From the NCBI RefSeq assembly GCF_000177195.2, contig NC_015953.1:1178001-1242000 (forward strand): a stretch of 64,000 nucleotides of DNA, read 5' to 3'. Positions 44,573-54,531 of the stretch are shown piece after piece. The translations under genes were made by a program, and so were the position numbers. The stretch is from Streptomyces sp. SirexAA-E. GTDB lineage: Bacteria; Actinomycetota; Actinomycetes; Streptomycetales; Streptomycetaceae. The notes under the pieces are model-generated. The model was not told the DNA's origin. It worked only from the letters and a program-made list of their open reading frames with translations, and ran no database searches. Every line of letters begins with the position of its first letter. Position 1 is the stretch's first letter.

Positions 44573-46159
44573 TCAGGCCTTACCGAGCTCCCAGAGCTGG
44601 AGGTCGGCGGAGGAGGTGACGGCCCACTCCACTCCGGTCAGCCCTTCGAGCGAGGCGACGTACTGCTTGCCCTGCCAGACGGGGAGGAGCGGGACGTCCT
44701 TGGCAACGATGTCCTGGATCTTCTCGAAGATCGGGGACGCCTCGCTGCGGTCGGCCGCGCTGCGGGAGTCGGGGATGAGCGTCTCCTGGATGAGGGAGGA
44801 CTGGTACGGCGAGTTCAGGAAGTTGTTCTTGTCCAGGAACGGCGCCGCGTAGGTGTCCGGGTCCGGGAAGTCCGGGAACCAGCCCATGCCGTAGACCGCG
44901 TAGTCACCCTTCTTCTGGGCGGCGCGGAACTTCGACCACGGGGTGCCCTTGACGTCGACGTCGAAGAGTTCGGAGGCGTTGAGCTGCTTCGCCAGCGCCT
45001 TGAACTCGGTGGCGGTGGCGGAGCCGTAGTGGTCGGTCGTGTAGTGCAGCGTGAAGGAGACCGGGGTGCTGATCCCGGCCTTCGTCAGGGTCCTGGCCGC
45101 CGCGGTGGTGCTCGGCTCGCCGTAGGTGTTGAAGAACGAGTTGGTGTGCCCGGTGATGCCGGAGGGGATCAGCGAGTAGAGCGGCTCGGCCGTGCTCCCG
45201 TACACGTCACCGGCGATCTCCCCCCGGTCGATGACCTGGGCGATGGCCTGGCGCACCGCCTTGTCCTCCACCACCGGGTCCTTGGTGTTGAAGCCGAGGT
45301 AGCTGATGGCGAGGCCGGGCATCTCGGTGAGCTTGACGCCCTCCTGGGGCTCCACGAGCATCTTCTGCGACTGCTCGGGCGACATGGTGCGCGTCATCAT
45401 GTCGATCTTCTTGTCGTCGAGCGCCTTGCCCATCGCCGTGGAGTCGGGGAAGAGGTTCAGCTCGACCTTGTCGTTGAGGACCTTGAGGTCGCCCTTGTAC
45501 TTGGGGTTCCTGGTGAAGACCACCTTGACGACCCGGTCGCCCTCGACCTCGGGCTCCATCATGTAGGGGCCGGAGCCGTCGACCTGGAAGCCCTCGCGGG
45601 GGGCCTTGGCCGGATACTTGTCCTTCTGGACGATCCCGGCCGCCGGGGTCGCCAGCTTGTAGGGGAAGGTCGCGTCCGGGGTGCTCAGGTGGAAGACGAT
45701 CTGGTCCTCCCCCTTGGTCTCCATCGTGTCGATGTTGTCGAGCAGACCGACCGGGCCGCTCTCTTCCTTGATGTCGATGACACGCTGGAGGGAGTACTTC
45801 ACGTCCTCGGGGGTGAGGGCCGTGCCGTCGGCGAAGGTGAGGCCCTTGCGCAGGGTGCAGCGGTAGCTCTCGTTCTCCGTGTCGGTGAACTCGCAGCTCT
45901 CCGCCGCCTCGGGCACCGGCTCACCGCCGCCGCGCGGTATGTGGGTCAGCGTCTGCACGGTCTGGCGCAGGACGTTCCAGACCCCGGCCTCGTAGCCGAT
46001 CGCCGGATCGAGCGGGGCCGGGTTGTCCTTCGAGGCGACGAACTGGTCCGTGGTCCCGACGACGATGGCATCGCCGCCGCCGTCCGACCCGCCACAGGCG
46101 GCGAGTACGGGCGCGAGCAGGCCCACCACGGCGGGCAGCACCAGCGTCTTGCGGTTCAT
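44573..46159 (-). CDS. ABC transporter substrate-binding lipoprotein, oligopeptide family (SBP_bac_5)
   Basis: 528 residues. Signal peptide with lipobox LAAC (Cys22). Matches the DppA/OppA family: GLTFADGTALTPEDVKYSL-type region (RKGLTFADGT...TPEDVKYS), and PDFPDPDTYAAPFL near the C-terminus. It captures peptides or related compounds; no permease or ATPase gene adjoins it, so it is an orphan binding protein. ATG at 46159; an ATG six codons earlier is possible. A 26-base perfect dyad lies 220 bases upstream. Confidence 0.92.
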   Translation of the reverse strand: MNRKTLVLPAVVGLLAPVLAACGGSDGGGDAIVVGTTDQFVASKDNPAPLDPAIGYEAGVWNVLRQTVQTLTHIPRGGGEPVPEAAESCEFTDTENESYRCTLRKGLTFADGTALTPEDVKYSLQRVIDIKEESGPVGLLDNIDTMETKGEDQIVFHLSTPDATFPYKLATPAAGIVQKDKYPAKAPREGFQVDGSGPYMMEPEVEGDRVVKVVFTRNPKYKGDLKVLNDKVELNLFPDSTAMGKALDDKKIDMMTRTMSPEQSQKMLVEPQEGVKLTEMPGLAISYLGFNTKDPVVEDKAVRQAIAQVIDRGEIAGDVYGSTAEPLYSLIPSGITGHTNSFFNTYGEPSTTAAARTLTKAGISTPVSFTLHYTTDHYGSATATEFKALAKQLNASELFDVDVKGTPWSKFRAAQKKGDYAVYGMGWFPDFPDPDTYAAPFLDKNNFLNSPYQSSLIQETLIPDSRSAADRSEASPIFEKIQDIVAKDVPLLPVWQGKQYVASLEGLTGVEWAVTSSADLQLWELGKA

Positions 46160-46521
46160 CTGGCCGTTCTCCCTCATTCCGTCATGTGAGAAAACCGAGA
46201 TTAGTAGGCGCCGCAGGGGTGGTTGACCGGTGCAACCGGGCGGCGTATTCACTCGGTGAGCACCCATGACGGGATGTCCACGACACGCTCGGGAATGTTT
46301 CGTACAGCCCTTCATGAACCCGGACTTTTGTCCGCCCGCAAGGGACGGGCAGGCCGCGGGTACCAGGCATCAGGGGTCACCGGGAGTGATGAAGCTCACT
46401 CCCGGAGCCCCGGTCGACTGGTTGTCATGAACCTGATTTAGGTGGATTCCGAAAGCCGGACCACACATTTCCACGGCAATAGGTTTGCCGTTCATTCACA
46501 GGAGAACACTCGGTGTCCGGG
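46160..46521. other. 362-base intergenic region
   Basis: Between the HAD phosphatase stop and the binding protein start, both on the minus strand. It contains the 26-base dyad at 46380-46405 and AT-richer patches near 46435-46480 unlike the surrounding sequence, which fit a promoter region. No coding frame with support was found. Confidence 0.6.
46380..46405. promoter_or_regulatory. Perfect 10-bp-arm dyad with Crp-like core
   Basis: CCGGGAGTGA-TGAAGC-TCACTCCCGG. The core GTGA-N6-TCAC is the Crp-type pattern, but the dyad is longer than a usual Crp site and could also fold as a hairpin. Upstream of the binding protein gene; a similar core is at 2216-2231. Confidence 0.55.
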
Positions 46522-47223
46522 TCATCGCACTTCGGTGACCAGGCCTTTCAGAAAAGCGAGATCCACATGTTCGAGGGACGGAACGACCGCCCGTCCCGGC
46601 GCGGGCGCGATCGGTGCGACGGACGGCACCGCGACCACCCGGCAGCCCGCCGCCTCCGCCGCCGCGACTCCGGTGGCGGTGTCCTCGACGACCGCGCAGC
46701 GCCACGGATCGGCCCCGAAGCCGGCCGCCGCGGCGAGGTAGGGCTCGGGGTGGGGCTTCGTCCGCGTCACCTCGTCACCGGCGATCGTGAGCGCGAAGTG
46801 GTGACGGCCGACCGAGTCCAGCACGCGGTCGATGATCCGTCGGTGCGAGGCGGAGACCAGCGCGGTGGGCACCTCGTGGGCGGCGAGCTCGGCCAGCAGC
46901 CGGGCGGCCCCCGGCATGAGCGGAACCCCGCGTCCGATGCGCTTCTCGAAACGGTCGTTGAGCAGCACCGTGAGCTCCTCCATGCCGATCGCGGCACCGG
47001 TGGCCTCGATGAGGTAGCCGGCGCTGCGGGTCATCGGTCCGCCGACGACCACGTCGCGCCAGGCGGTGTCGAGACGGTGGCCGAGGTCGGCGAAGACCTC
47101 GACCTCCACGTCCCACCAGAAGCCCTCGGTATCGACCAGTGTTCCGTCCATGTCGAGCAGGACGGCCTGCAGCGCGGAGCCTTCGGCCGTACGGGTCAAG
47201 GACGCGGGGACCGTACTGGTCAT
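46522..47223 (-). CDS. HAD-superfamily phosphatase
   Basis: 233 residues. Nucleophile and acid-base aspartates in LLDMDGTLV (Asp24, Asp26), SASHRR threonine/serine motif, then TKPHPEPYL lysine and VVEDTATGV acidic motif; a helical cap lies between the first two. Phosphoglycolate- or sugar-phosphate-type phosphatase, substrate not identifiable. ATG at 47223 with GGAGG upstream. Downstream of metH on the same strand. Confidence 0.9.
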   Translation of the reverse strand: MTSTVPASLTRTAEGSALQAVLLDMDGTLVDTEGFWWDVEVEVFADLGHRLDTAWRDVVVGGPMTRSAGYLIEATGAAIGMEELTVLLNDRFEKRIGRGVPLMPGAARLLAELAAHEVPTALVSASHRRIIDRVLDSVGRHHFALTIAGDEVTRTKPHPEPYLAAAAGFGADPWRCAVVEDTATGVAAAEAAGCRVVAVPSVAPIAPAPGRAVVPSLEHVDLAFLKGLVTEVR

Positions 47224-47249
47224 CCGGTACACCTCCATGAGGGACGAGA

Positions 47250-47287
47250 AGGCCGGCCGCCGTCCCGGTGGGAGCGGCGACCGGCCT
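47250..47287 (-). terminator. Imperfect hairpin between metH and HAD gene
   Basis: AGGCCGG...CCGGCCT outer arms with inner CGCCG/CGGCG and TCCC/GGGA stems form an interrupted hairpin 76 bases after metH. Confidence 0.5.
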
Positions 47288-47362
47288 GCACTGGACCGAT
47301 AAGTGTACGACTCGTGCGGGTACGGCGCGCGGAGCTGAGCTCACCGCGCGTCGAACAGCGCC

Positions 47363-50300
47363 TTACCGTGCGTTGAAGTACTTGGCCTCGGGGTGGTGGA
47401 TGACGATGGCGTCGGTGGACTGCTCAGGGTGGAGCTGGAACTCCTCCGAGAGCTGGACGCCGATGCGCTCCGGCTCCAGCAGCGCGGCGATCTTGGCCCG
47501 GTCCTCCAGGTCGGGACAGGCCCCGTAGCCGAGGGAGAACCGCGCGCCGCGGTACTTGAGCGCGAACATGTCCTCCACGTCCGAGGGGTCCTCGCCGGCG
47601 AATCCCAGCTCGCTGCGGACGCGGGCGTGCCAGTACTCGGCGAGGGCCTCGGCGAGCTGGACGGACAGGCCGTGCAGCTCCAGGTAGTCGCGGTAGGAGT
47701 TGGCCTCGAAGAGCTTGGCGGTCTCGCCGCCGATCTTCGAGCCGACGGTGACGACCTGGAGGCCGACCACGTCCCGCTCCCCCGACTCCTCGGGGCGGAA
47801 GAAGTCCGCGAGGCACAGACGGCGGCCGCGGCGCTGGCGGGGGAAGGTGAAGCGGGTGCGCTCGGAGCCGTCCTCGTGGAGCAGGATCAGGTCGTCGCCC
47901 TTGGACACGCACGGAAAGTAGCCGTAGACGACGGCTGCTTCCAGCAGGTTCTCGGTCTGGAGCTTGTCGAGCCAGCCCCGCAGGTGCGGACGGCCCTCGG
48001 TCTCCACCAGCTCCTCGTAGGTGGGCCCGTCGCCGGCCCGGGCCTGCTTGAGGCCCCACTGCCCCTTGAACAGGGCGCCCTCGTCCAGCCAGGACGCGTA
48101 CTCCTTGAGCTGGATGCCCTTGACGACGCGGGTGCCCCAGAACGGCGGCTCGGGCACGGGGTTGGTGACCGAGACGTCGGAGCGCACCCCCTCCTCCGGC
48201 CGGGCCTCCTCCACCAGCGGGGTGTCCCGCTTGGGTACCCTGCGCTGCTTCAGCTCGGGGAGCGTGGCGCCCGGCACCCCGCGCTTGACCGCGATCAGGG
48301 CGTCCATCAGGCGCAGCCCCTCGAACGCGTCGCGGGCGTAGCGGACCTCGCCCTCGTAGACCTCGTGGAGGTCCTGCTCGACATAGGCCCGGGTGAGGGC
48401 GGCGCCGCCCAGGATCACCGGGTAGTCGGCCGCCATCTTGCGCTGGTTCAGCTCCTCCAGGTTCTCCTTCATGATCACCGTGGACTTCACCAGGAGGCCG
48501 GACATGCCGATGACGTCGGCCTTGTGCTCCTCGGCGGCGTCCAGGATCGCCGAGACGGGCTGCTTGATGCCCAGGTTGACGACGGTGTAGCCGTTGTTGG
48601 AGAGGATGATGTCGACGAGGTTCTTGCCGATGTCGTGGACGTCGCCGCGCACCGTGGCGAGCACGATGGTGCCCTTGCCCTCGTCGTCGGTCTTCTCCAT
48701 GTGCGGTTCGAGGTGGGCCACCGCGCCCTTCATCACCTCGGCCGACTGGAGGACGAACGGCAGCTGCATCTGGCCTGAACCGAACAGCTCACCGACGACC
48801 TTCATGCCGGCGAGCAGAGTGTCGTTGACGATCTCCAGGGCCGGCCGGGTCAGCAGCGCCTCGTCCAGGTCCGCTTCCAGACCGTTCTTCTCGCCGTCGA
48901 TGATGCGGCGCTGGAGGCGCTCGTCCAGCGGAAGGGCGAGGAGTTCCTCCGCCTTGCCCGCCTTCATCGACTTCATGTTGACACCCTCGAAGAGCTCCAT
49001 GAGCTTCTGCAGGGGGTCGTAGCCCTCGGCGCGCCGGTCGTAGACCAGGTCGAGCGCGACCTTGACCTGTTCCTCCTCCAGCCGGGCGATCGGCAGGATC
49101 TTCGAGGCGTGCACGATCGCCGAGTCCAGACCGGCCTTGACGCACTCGTCGAGAAAGACGGAGTTGAGGACGACGCGTGCGGCCGGGTTGAGTCCGAAGG
49201 AGATGTTCGACAGGCCGAGCGTGGTCTGGACGTCGGGGTGACGCTTCTTCAGCTCGCGGATCGCCTCGATGGTGGCGATGCCGTCCTTGCGGGACTCCTC
49301 CTGACCGGTGCAGATCGTGAAGGTCAGGCAGTCGATGAGGATGTCCGACTCGTGGATGCCCCAGTTCCCGGTGAGGTCCTCGATGAGCCGCTCGGCGATG
49401 GCGACCTTGTGCTCGGCGGTGCGGGCCTGGCCCTCCTCGTCGATCGTCAGGGCGATCAGCGCCGCGCCGTGTTCGGCGGCCAGGGCGCTGACCTTGGCGA
49501 ACCGCGACTCGGGGCCGTCACCGTCCTCGTAGTTGACGGAGTTGAGCACGGCCCGCCCGCCCAGCTTCTCCAGGCCCGCGCGCAGGACCGGCAGCTCGGT
49601 GGAGTCCAGCACGAGCGGCAGGGTCGAGGCGGTGGCGAAGCGGCCGGCGAGCTCCTCCATGTCGGCGACCCCGTCGCGGCCCACGTAGTCGACGCAGAGG
49701 TCGAGCATGTGGGCGCCTTCGCGGATCTGGTCGCGGGCCATCTCCACGCAGTCGTCCCAGCGCGCCTCCAGCATGGCCTCGCGGAACTTCTTCGACCCGT
49801 TGGCGTTCGTACGCTCGCCGATCGCCAGGTAGGAGGTGTCCTGGCGGAAGGGGACGCTCTGGTAGAGCGAGGCGGCGCCCGGCTCCGGGCGCGGTTCACG
49901 GGCGGTGGGCGCGAGACCGCGTACCCGTTCCACGACCTGGCGCAGGTGCTCGGGCGTCGTGCCGCAGCAGCCGCCGACCAGGGAGAGGCCGTAGTCGGCG
50001 ACGAACGTCTCCTGGGCGTCCGCGAGCTCCTCGGGGGAGAGCGGGTAGTGGGCGCCGTCCTTGCCGAGGACCGGCAGGCCCGCGTTCGGCATGCAGGAGA
50101 GCGGGACGCGGGAGTGCCGGGCCAGGTAGCGCAGGTGCTCGCTCATCTCGGCCGGTCCGGTGGCGCAGTTCAGGCCGATCATGTCGATGCCGAGCGGCTC
50201 CAGCGCGGTCAGCGCGGCCCCGATCTCGGAGCCCAGCAGCATGGTGCCGGTCGTCTCGACGGTCACGGAGCAGATGACGGGCAGATCGGCGCCGGTGGCC

Positions 50301-50875
50301 TCCAGGGCGCGCCGGGCGCCGATGACGGAGGCCTTGGTCTGCAGCAGGTCCTGGGTGGTCTCCACCAGGAGGGCGTCGGCGCCGCCGGCGATCATGCCCT
50401 CGGCGTTCTGCTGGTAGGCGTCGCGGAGCTTGACGTACGGGGCGTGTCCCAGGGTCGGCAGCTTGGTCCCCGGACCCATGGAGCCGAGCACCCAGCGCTG
50501 CTGTCCGGTGGAGGCGGTGAACTCGTCCGCCACCTCGCGGGCGATGCGCGCGCCGGACTCGGAGAGTTCGAAGACCCGCTCGGGGATGTCGTACTCGCCC
50601 AGCGCCGCGAAGTTGGCGCCGAAGGTGTTCGTCTCGACGCAGTCGACGCCGACCGCGAAGTACTCCTCGTGCACGGAGCGGACGATGTCGGGTCGGGTGA
50701 CGTTGAGGATCTCGTTGCAGCCCTCGAGGTTCTGGAAGTCGTCGAGGGTGGGGTCCTGGGCCTGCAGCATGGTGCCCATGGCACCGTCGGCCACCACCAC
50801 GCGGGTGGCGAGTGCCTCACGGAGGGCTGCGGCTCGGTTCCGGCTGTCAGCGGAGGGGGTCGGCAACGAGGCCAT
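47363..50875 (-). CDS. metH: Cobalamin-dependent methionine synthase MetH
   Basis: 1170 residues, all four modules present. Homocysteine-binding barrel (GAMGTMLQAQ at the start, zinc cysteines in GLNCATGP and GGCCGTTP), pterin-binding domain (ERTNANGSKKF), B12 domain with DVHDIGKN histidine ligand at roughly 710, and the C-terminal SAM-dependent reactivation domain with RGARFSLGYGACPD. Transfers methyl from 5-methyltetrahydrofolate to homocysteine. ATG at 50875 with AGGGAG upstream. No B12 riboswitch was recognised in the leader. Confidence 0.96.
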   Translation of the reverse strand: MASLPTPSADSRNRAAALREALATRVVVADGAMGTMLQAQDPTLDDFQNLEGCNEILNVTRPDIVRSVHEEYFAVGVDCVETNTFGANFAALGEYDIPERVFELSESGARIAREVADEFTASTGQQRWVLGSMGPGTKLPTLGHAPYVKLRDAYQQNAEGMIAGGADALLVETTQDLLQTKASVIGARRALEATGADLPVICSVTVETTGTMLLGSEIGAALTALEPLGIDMIGLNCATGPAEMSEHLRYLARHSRVPLSCMPNAGLPVLGKDGAHYPLSPEELADAQETFVADYGLSLVGGCCGTTPEHLRQVVERVRGLAPTAREPRPEPGAASLYQSVPFRQDTSYLAIGERTNANGSKKFREAMLEARWDDCVEMARDQIREGAHMLDLCVDYVGRDGVADMEELAGRFATASTLPLVLDSTELPVLRAGLEKLGGRAVLNSVNYEDGDGPESRFAKVSALAAEHGAALIALTIDEEGQARTAEHKVAIAERLIEDLTGNWGIHESDILIDCLTFTICTGQEESRKDGIATIEAIRELKKRHPDVQTTLGLSNISFGLNPAARVVLNSVFLDECVKAGLDSAIVHASKILPIARLEEEQVKVALDLVYDRRAEGYDPLQKLMELFEGVNMKSMKAGKAEELLALPLDERLQRRIIDGEKNGLEADLDEALLTRPALEIVNDTLLAGMKVVGELFGSGQMQLPFVLQSAEVMKGAVAHLEPHMEKTDDEGKGTIVLATVRGDVHDIGKNLVDIILSNNGYTVVNLGIKQPVSAILDAAEEHKADVIGMSGLLVKSTVIMKENLEELNQRKMAADYPVILGGAALTRAYVEQDLHEVYEGEVRYARDAFEGLRLMDALIAVKRGVPGATLPELKQRRVPKRDTPLVEEARPEEGVRSDVSVTNPVPEPPFWGTRVVKGIQLKEYASWLDEGALFKGQWGLKQARAGDGPTYEELVETEGRPHLRGWLDKLQTENLLEAAVVYGYFPCVSKGDDLILLHEDGSERTRFTFPRQRRGRRLCLADFFRPEESGERDVVGLQVVTVGSKIGGETAKLFEANSYRDYLELHGLSVQLAEALAEYWHARVRSELGFAGEDPSDVEDMFALKYRGARFSLGYGACPDLEDRAKIAALLEPERIGVQLSEEFQLHPEQSTDAIVIHHPEAKYFNAR

Positions 50876-51055
50876 GGGTGTTCTCCCTGGGATGCGACGG
50901 CTGTCGGCTTTGCGCCCTTCAGCGGAAGGGGCACGCGGCCAGGGTAGCGGGGGAGGGCGAGGGCCGGTCGTCGTGTCCCACGAAACGGACTGCATGCTGT
51001 GCGGGGAGCCGACCGGGTCGGATGACGGCGCGAACACATCGCACCACCGGACAAA

Positions 51056-51092
51056 GTTCGGCATCGACCGATAGTGTTCAGCATTGTCGAAC
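51056..51092 (+). promoter_or_regulatory. Two tandem GylR-type operators upstream of gylR
   Basis: GTTCAGCATTGTCGAAC at 51076-51092 is a near-palindrome; GTTCGGCATCGACCGAT at 51056-51072 is a weaker copy exactly 20 bases earlier, two helical turns. A third copy is upstream of glpF, supporting autoregulation by the IclR-type regulator. Confidence 0.6.
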
Positions 51093-51114
51093 CGAGGTGG
51101 AGGAGTACGGCGCG

Positions 51115-51879
51115 ATGGCCAAGAACATCCAGTCGCTCGAGCGGGCAGCGGCGATGCTGCGTCTGCTGGCGGGGGGCGAGCGCCGGCTCGGGCTGTCCGA
51201 CATCGCCTCCGCGCTGGGTCTGGCCAAGGGCACCGCGCACGGCATCCTGCGCACCCTCCAGCACGAGGGATTCGTCGAGCAGGACCCCACGTCCGGGCGC
51301 TATCAGCTCGGCGCCGAGCTGCTGAGGCTGGGCAACAGCTACCTGGACGTCCACGAGCTGCGGGCCCGCGCCCTGGTGTGGACCGACGACCTGGCCCGCT
51401 CCAGCGGCGAGAGCGTCCACCTCGGCGTCCTGCACCAGCACGGCGTGCTGATCGTCCACCACGTCTTCCGGCCCGACGACAGCCGCCAGGTCCTGGAGGT
51501 CGGAGCCATGCACCCGCTGCACTCCACCGCCCTGGGCAAGGTGCTCTGCGCCTACGACCCGGTCGCCCACAGCGAGGTCACCGAGGGCGAGCGGCAGTCC
51601 TTCACCCCGCGCACCGTGACCGGCGAGCAGGAGTTCGAGGCGCTGCTGGACACCGTACGCGCGCGGGGCTGGGCCGCGGACGCGGAGGAGACCTGGGAGG
51701 GCGTGGCCGCCGTGGCCGCGCCCGTCCACGACCGGCGCCGCATGCCCGTGGGCGCGGTGGCCGTGACGGGAGCGGTCGAGCGCGTCCGCCCCGGGGGCGA
51801 GCTGCGCCCCGAGCTGATCACCGCGGTGCGGGACTGCGCCCGCGCCGTCTCCCGCGACCTGGGCGCCAACCGCTTCTGA
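51115..51879 (+). CDS. gylR: Glycerol operon regulator GylR (IclR family)
   Basis: 254 residues. Winged helix at the N-terminus (LSDIASALGLAKGTAHGIL) and IclR effector domain (ESVHLGVLHQHGVLIVHHV, HPLHSTALGKVL). Repressor of glycerol catabolism in Streptomyces, responding to glycerol-3-phosphate (from literature). ATG at 51115 with GGAGG upstream; a GTG at 51097 in frame is an alternative. Divergent from metH and followed by its target operon. Confidence 0.94.
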   Translation: MAKNIQSLERAAAMLRLLAGGERRLGLSDIASALGLAKGTAHGILRTLQHEGFVEQDPTSGRYQLGAELLRLGNSYLDVHELRARALVWTDDLARSSGESVHLGVLHQHGVLIVHHVFRPDDSRQVLEVGAMHPLHSTALGKVLCAYDPVAHSEVTEGERQSFTPRTVTGEQEFEALLDTVRARGWAADAEETWEGVAAVAAPVHDRRRMPVGAVAVTGAVERVRPGGELRPELITAVRDCARAVSRDLGANRF

Positions 51880-51977
51880 GCACCGCCGAACCCCGTGTGA
51901 CGAGGCGGATCCCCAGCGCATTGGGCTGCCCGGAACCCTTGACGCGTCCCGCCCGGAGAGAAACACTGCCGTTCACC

Positions 51978-51994
51978 GGTCGGCATTGTCGAAC
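51978..51994 (+). promoter_or_regulatory. GylR-type operator upstream of glpF
   Basis: GGTCGGCATTGTCGAAC matches the gylR-proximal site at 14 of 17 positions. An imperfect repeat ACACCTAAC...GTTAGGGTGT follows directly. Confidence 0.6.
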
Positions 51995-52152
51995 ACCTAA
52001 CGGCAATAAGAGTTAGGGTGTGACAGTGCCGAGGGCCGGTCAAGCCCTCTACAGGTGAGTGCCCGCGTATGAGGGATACCCACCTGGGGCGCGGTCCATC
52101 GGAGGGACTTCGAGGGATCGCGCTCCCCTGGACGAAGGACAAAGGAGTCGCG

Positions 52153-52944
52153 GTGTCCAGCTCCGACATCTTCATCGGCGAGACCATCGGTACCGCCGTA
52201 TTGATCCTGCTCGGCGGCGGTGTCTGTGCCGCCGTCACGCTCAAGCGCTCGAAGGCGCACAACGCCGGCTGGGTGGCCATCGCCTTCGGGTGGGGCTTCG
52301 CCGTCCTGACCGGCGCGTACATCTCCACCGGCGTGTCGGGCGCCCATCTCAACCCGGCCGTCACCCTGGGCCTGGCGATCCAGGGCGGCACCCCGTGGGG
52401 CGACGTCCCCCTGTACCTGGCCTCGCAGCTCCTCGGCGCGATGATCGGCGCGGTGCTGGTCTGGGCGGTGTACTACGGACAGCTCCACGCGCATCTGACC
52501 GACCCCGAGGTCGTCGAGGCGCAGCCCGCCGAGGAGGGCATGGTCGACCAGTCGACGGCCCCGAAGGCGGGCCCGGTGCTCGGTGTCTTCTCCACCGGCC
52601 CCGAGATCCGCAACGCGGTGCAGAACGTGGTCACGGAGGTCATCGCGACGGCGGTGCTGATCCTGGCGATCCTCACCCAGGGCCTCAACGACGACGGCAA
52701 CGGCCTCGGCCCGCTCGGCGCGCTGATCACCGCCCTGGTCGTCGTCGGTATCGGCCTCTCGCTCGGCGGGCCGACCGGCTACGCCATCAACCCGGTGCGC
52801 GACCTCGGACCGCGCATCGTGCACGCACTGCTGCCCCTGCCGAACAAGGGCGGGTCCGACTGGGGTTACGCCTGGGTACCGGTAGTGGGACCGCTGCTCG
52901 GCGGCGCACTGGCCGGCGGGCTCTACAACCTCGCTTTCGCCTGA
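52153..52944 (+). CDS. glpF: Glycerol uptake facilitator GlpF
   Basis: 263 residues, aquaglyceroporin of the MIP family. Six membrane segments and two half-helices with NPA at 67-69 (HLNPAVT) and the second motif NPVRD, whose aspartate is characteristic of glycerol-conducting members. GTG at 52153 with AAAGGAG upstream; the frame is open 28 codons before. First gene of the glp operon, 43 bases before glpK. Confidence 0.94.
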   Translation: MSSSDIFIGETIGTAVLILLGGGVCAAVTLKRSKAHNAGWVAIAFGWGFAVLTGAYISTGVSGAHLNPAVTLGLAIQGGTPWGDVPLYLASQLLGAMIGAVLVWAVYYGQLHAHLTDPEVVEAQPAEEGMVDQSTAPKAGPVLGVFSTGPEIRNAVQNVVTEVIATAVLILAILTQGLNDDGNGLGPLGALITALVVVGIGLSLGGPTGYAINPVRDLGPRIVHALLPLPNKGGSDWGYAWVPVVGPLLGGALAGGLYNLAFA

Positions 52945-52987
52945 GGCGCGACCTTCACCACCACACAGACTTCTCCGGGAGCACACC

Positions 52988-54526
52988 GTGACCGACGCAC
53001 ACACCACCGGCCCGTTCATCGCGGCCATCGACCAGGGCACCACCTCCAGCCGCTGCATCGTCTTCGACAAGGACGGCCGGATCGTCTCCGTCGACCAGAA
53101 GGAGCACGAGCAGATCTTCCCGAAGCCCGGCTGGGTCGAGCACGACGCCAAGGAGATCTGGGAGAACGTCCAGGAGGTCGTCGCGGGGGCGATCGTCAAG
53201 GCCGGGGTCACCTCCGCCGACGTCAAGGCGATCGGCATCACCAACCAGCGCGAGACGACGCTGCTGTGGGACAAGAACACCGGTGAGCCGGTCCACAACG
53301 CCCTCGTCTGGCAGGACACCCGCACCGACGCCCTGTGCAAGGAGCTCGGCCGCAACGTCGGCCAGGACCGCTTCCGCCGCGAGACCGGCCTGCCGCTCGC
53401 CTCGTACTTCGCCGGCCCCAAGGTCCGCTGGCTGCTCGACAACGTCGAGGGGCTGCGCGAGCGCGCCGAACGGGGCGACATCCTCTTCGGCACGATGGAC
53501 TCCTGGGTCATCTGGAACCTGACCGGCGGCACCGACGGCGGTGTCCACGTCACGGACGTGACCAACGCCTCGCGCACCATGCTGATGAACCTGAGCCGCA
53601 TGGAGTGGGACGAGCGGATCTGCAGCTCCATCGGGGTGCCGACCGCGGTGCTGCCGGAGATCCGGTCCTCCGCCGAGGTGTACGGCAACGCCAAGGGCGG
53701 CGTGCTCGACGGTGTGCCGGTGGCCTCCGCGCTCGGTGACCAGCAGGCCGCCCTGTTCGGCCAGACCTGTTTCGCCGAGGGCGAGGCCAAGTCCACGTAC
53801 GGCACCGGCACCTTCATGCTGATGAACACCGGCCACACCCCGGTGAACTCGTACAACGGGCTGCTGACGACCGTCGGGTACCGGATCGGCGACCAGAAGC
53901 CGGTGTACGCCCTGGAGGGGTCCATCGCGGTCACCGGTTCGCTGGTGCAGTGGATGCGCGACCAGATGGGTCTGATCAAGTCCGCCGCCGAGATCGAGAC
54001 GCTCGCGTCCTCGGTCGAGGACAACGGGGGCGCGTACTTCGTACCCGCCTTCTCCGGGCTGTTCGCCCCGTACTGGCGCCCCGACGCCCGCGGGGTCATC
54101 ACCGGCCTCACCCGCTACGTCACCAAGGCGCACATCGCCCGTGCCGTGCTCGAAGCCACCGCCTGGCAGACCCGCGAGATCAGCGACGCCATGACGAAGG
54201 ACTCCGGCGTCGAGCTGACCGCCCTGAAGGTCGACGGCGGCATGACGTCCAACAACCTGCTGATGCAGACGCTCTCGGACTTCCTGGACGCCCCCGTGGT
54301 GCGCCCCATGGTGGCCGAGACCACCTGCCTCGGCGCCGCCTACGCCGCCGGCCTCGCCGTCGGCTTCTGGCCCGACACCGACGCGCTGCGCGCCAACTGG
54401 CGCCGGGCCGCCGAGTGGACACCCCGTATGGACGCGGCCACCCGTGACCGCGAGTACAAGAGCTGGCTCAAGGCCGTCCAGCGGTCGATGAGCTGGCTCG
54501 ACGAAGACACCGCAGCAGAGGAGTAG
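52988..54526 (+). CDS. glpK: Glycerol kinase GlpK
   Basis: 512 residues, FGGY family. Phosphate-binding DQGTTSSR at 15-22 and a second ATPase motif [12 protein letters not shown] in the C-terminal domain. Converts imported glycerol to glycerol-3-phosphate with ATP. GTG at 52988 with GGGAG upstream. Middle gene of the operon; glpD starts 5 bases after its stop. Confidence 0.96.
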   Translation: MTDAHTTGPFIAAIDQGTTSSRCIVFDKDGRIVSVDQKEHEQIFPKPGWVEHDAKEIWENVQEVVAGAIVKAGVTSADVKAIGITNQRETTLLWDKNTGEPVHNALVWQDTRTDALCKELGRNVGQDRFRRETGLPLASYFAGPKVRWLLDNVEGLRERAERGDILFGTMDSWVIWNLTGGTDGGVHVTDVTNASRTMLMNLSRMEWDERICSSIGVPTAVLPEIRSSAEVYGNAKGGVLDGVPVASALGDQQAALFGQTCFAEGEAKSTYGTGTFMLMNTGHTPVNSYNGLLTTVGYRIGDQKPVYALEGSIAVTGSLVQWMRDQMGLIKSAAEIETLASSVEDNGGAYFVPAFSGLFAPYWRPDARGVITGLTRYVTKAHIARAVLEATAWQTREISDAMTKDSGVELTALKVDGGMTSNNLLMQTLSDFLDAPVVRPMVAETTCLGAAYAAGLAVGFWPDTDALRANWRRAAEWTPRMDAATRDREYKSWLKAVQRSMSWLDEDTAAEE

Positions 54527-54531
54527 AGAAC

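Noticed and set aside
50876..51080. B12 or SAM riboswitch in the metH leader
   Set aside because: A short GCCCTT/AAGGGGC stem exists, but no conserved B12-box or S-box sequence could be recognised. A covariance-model search would decide.
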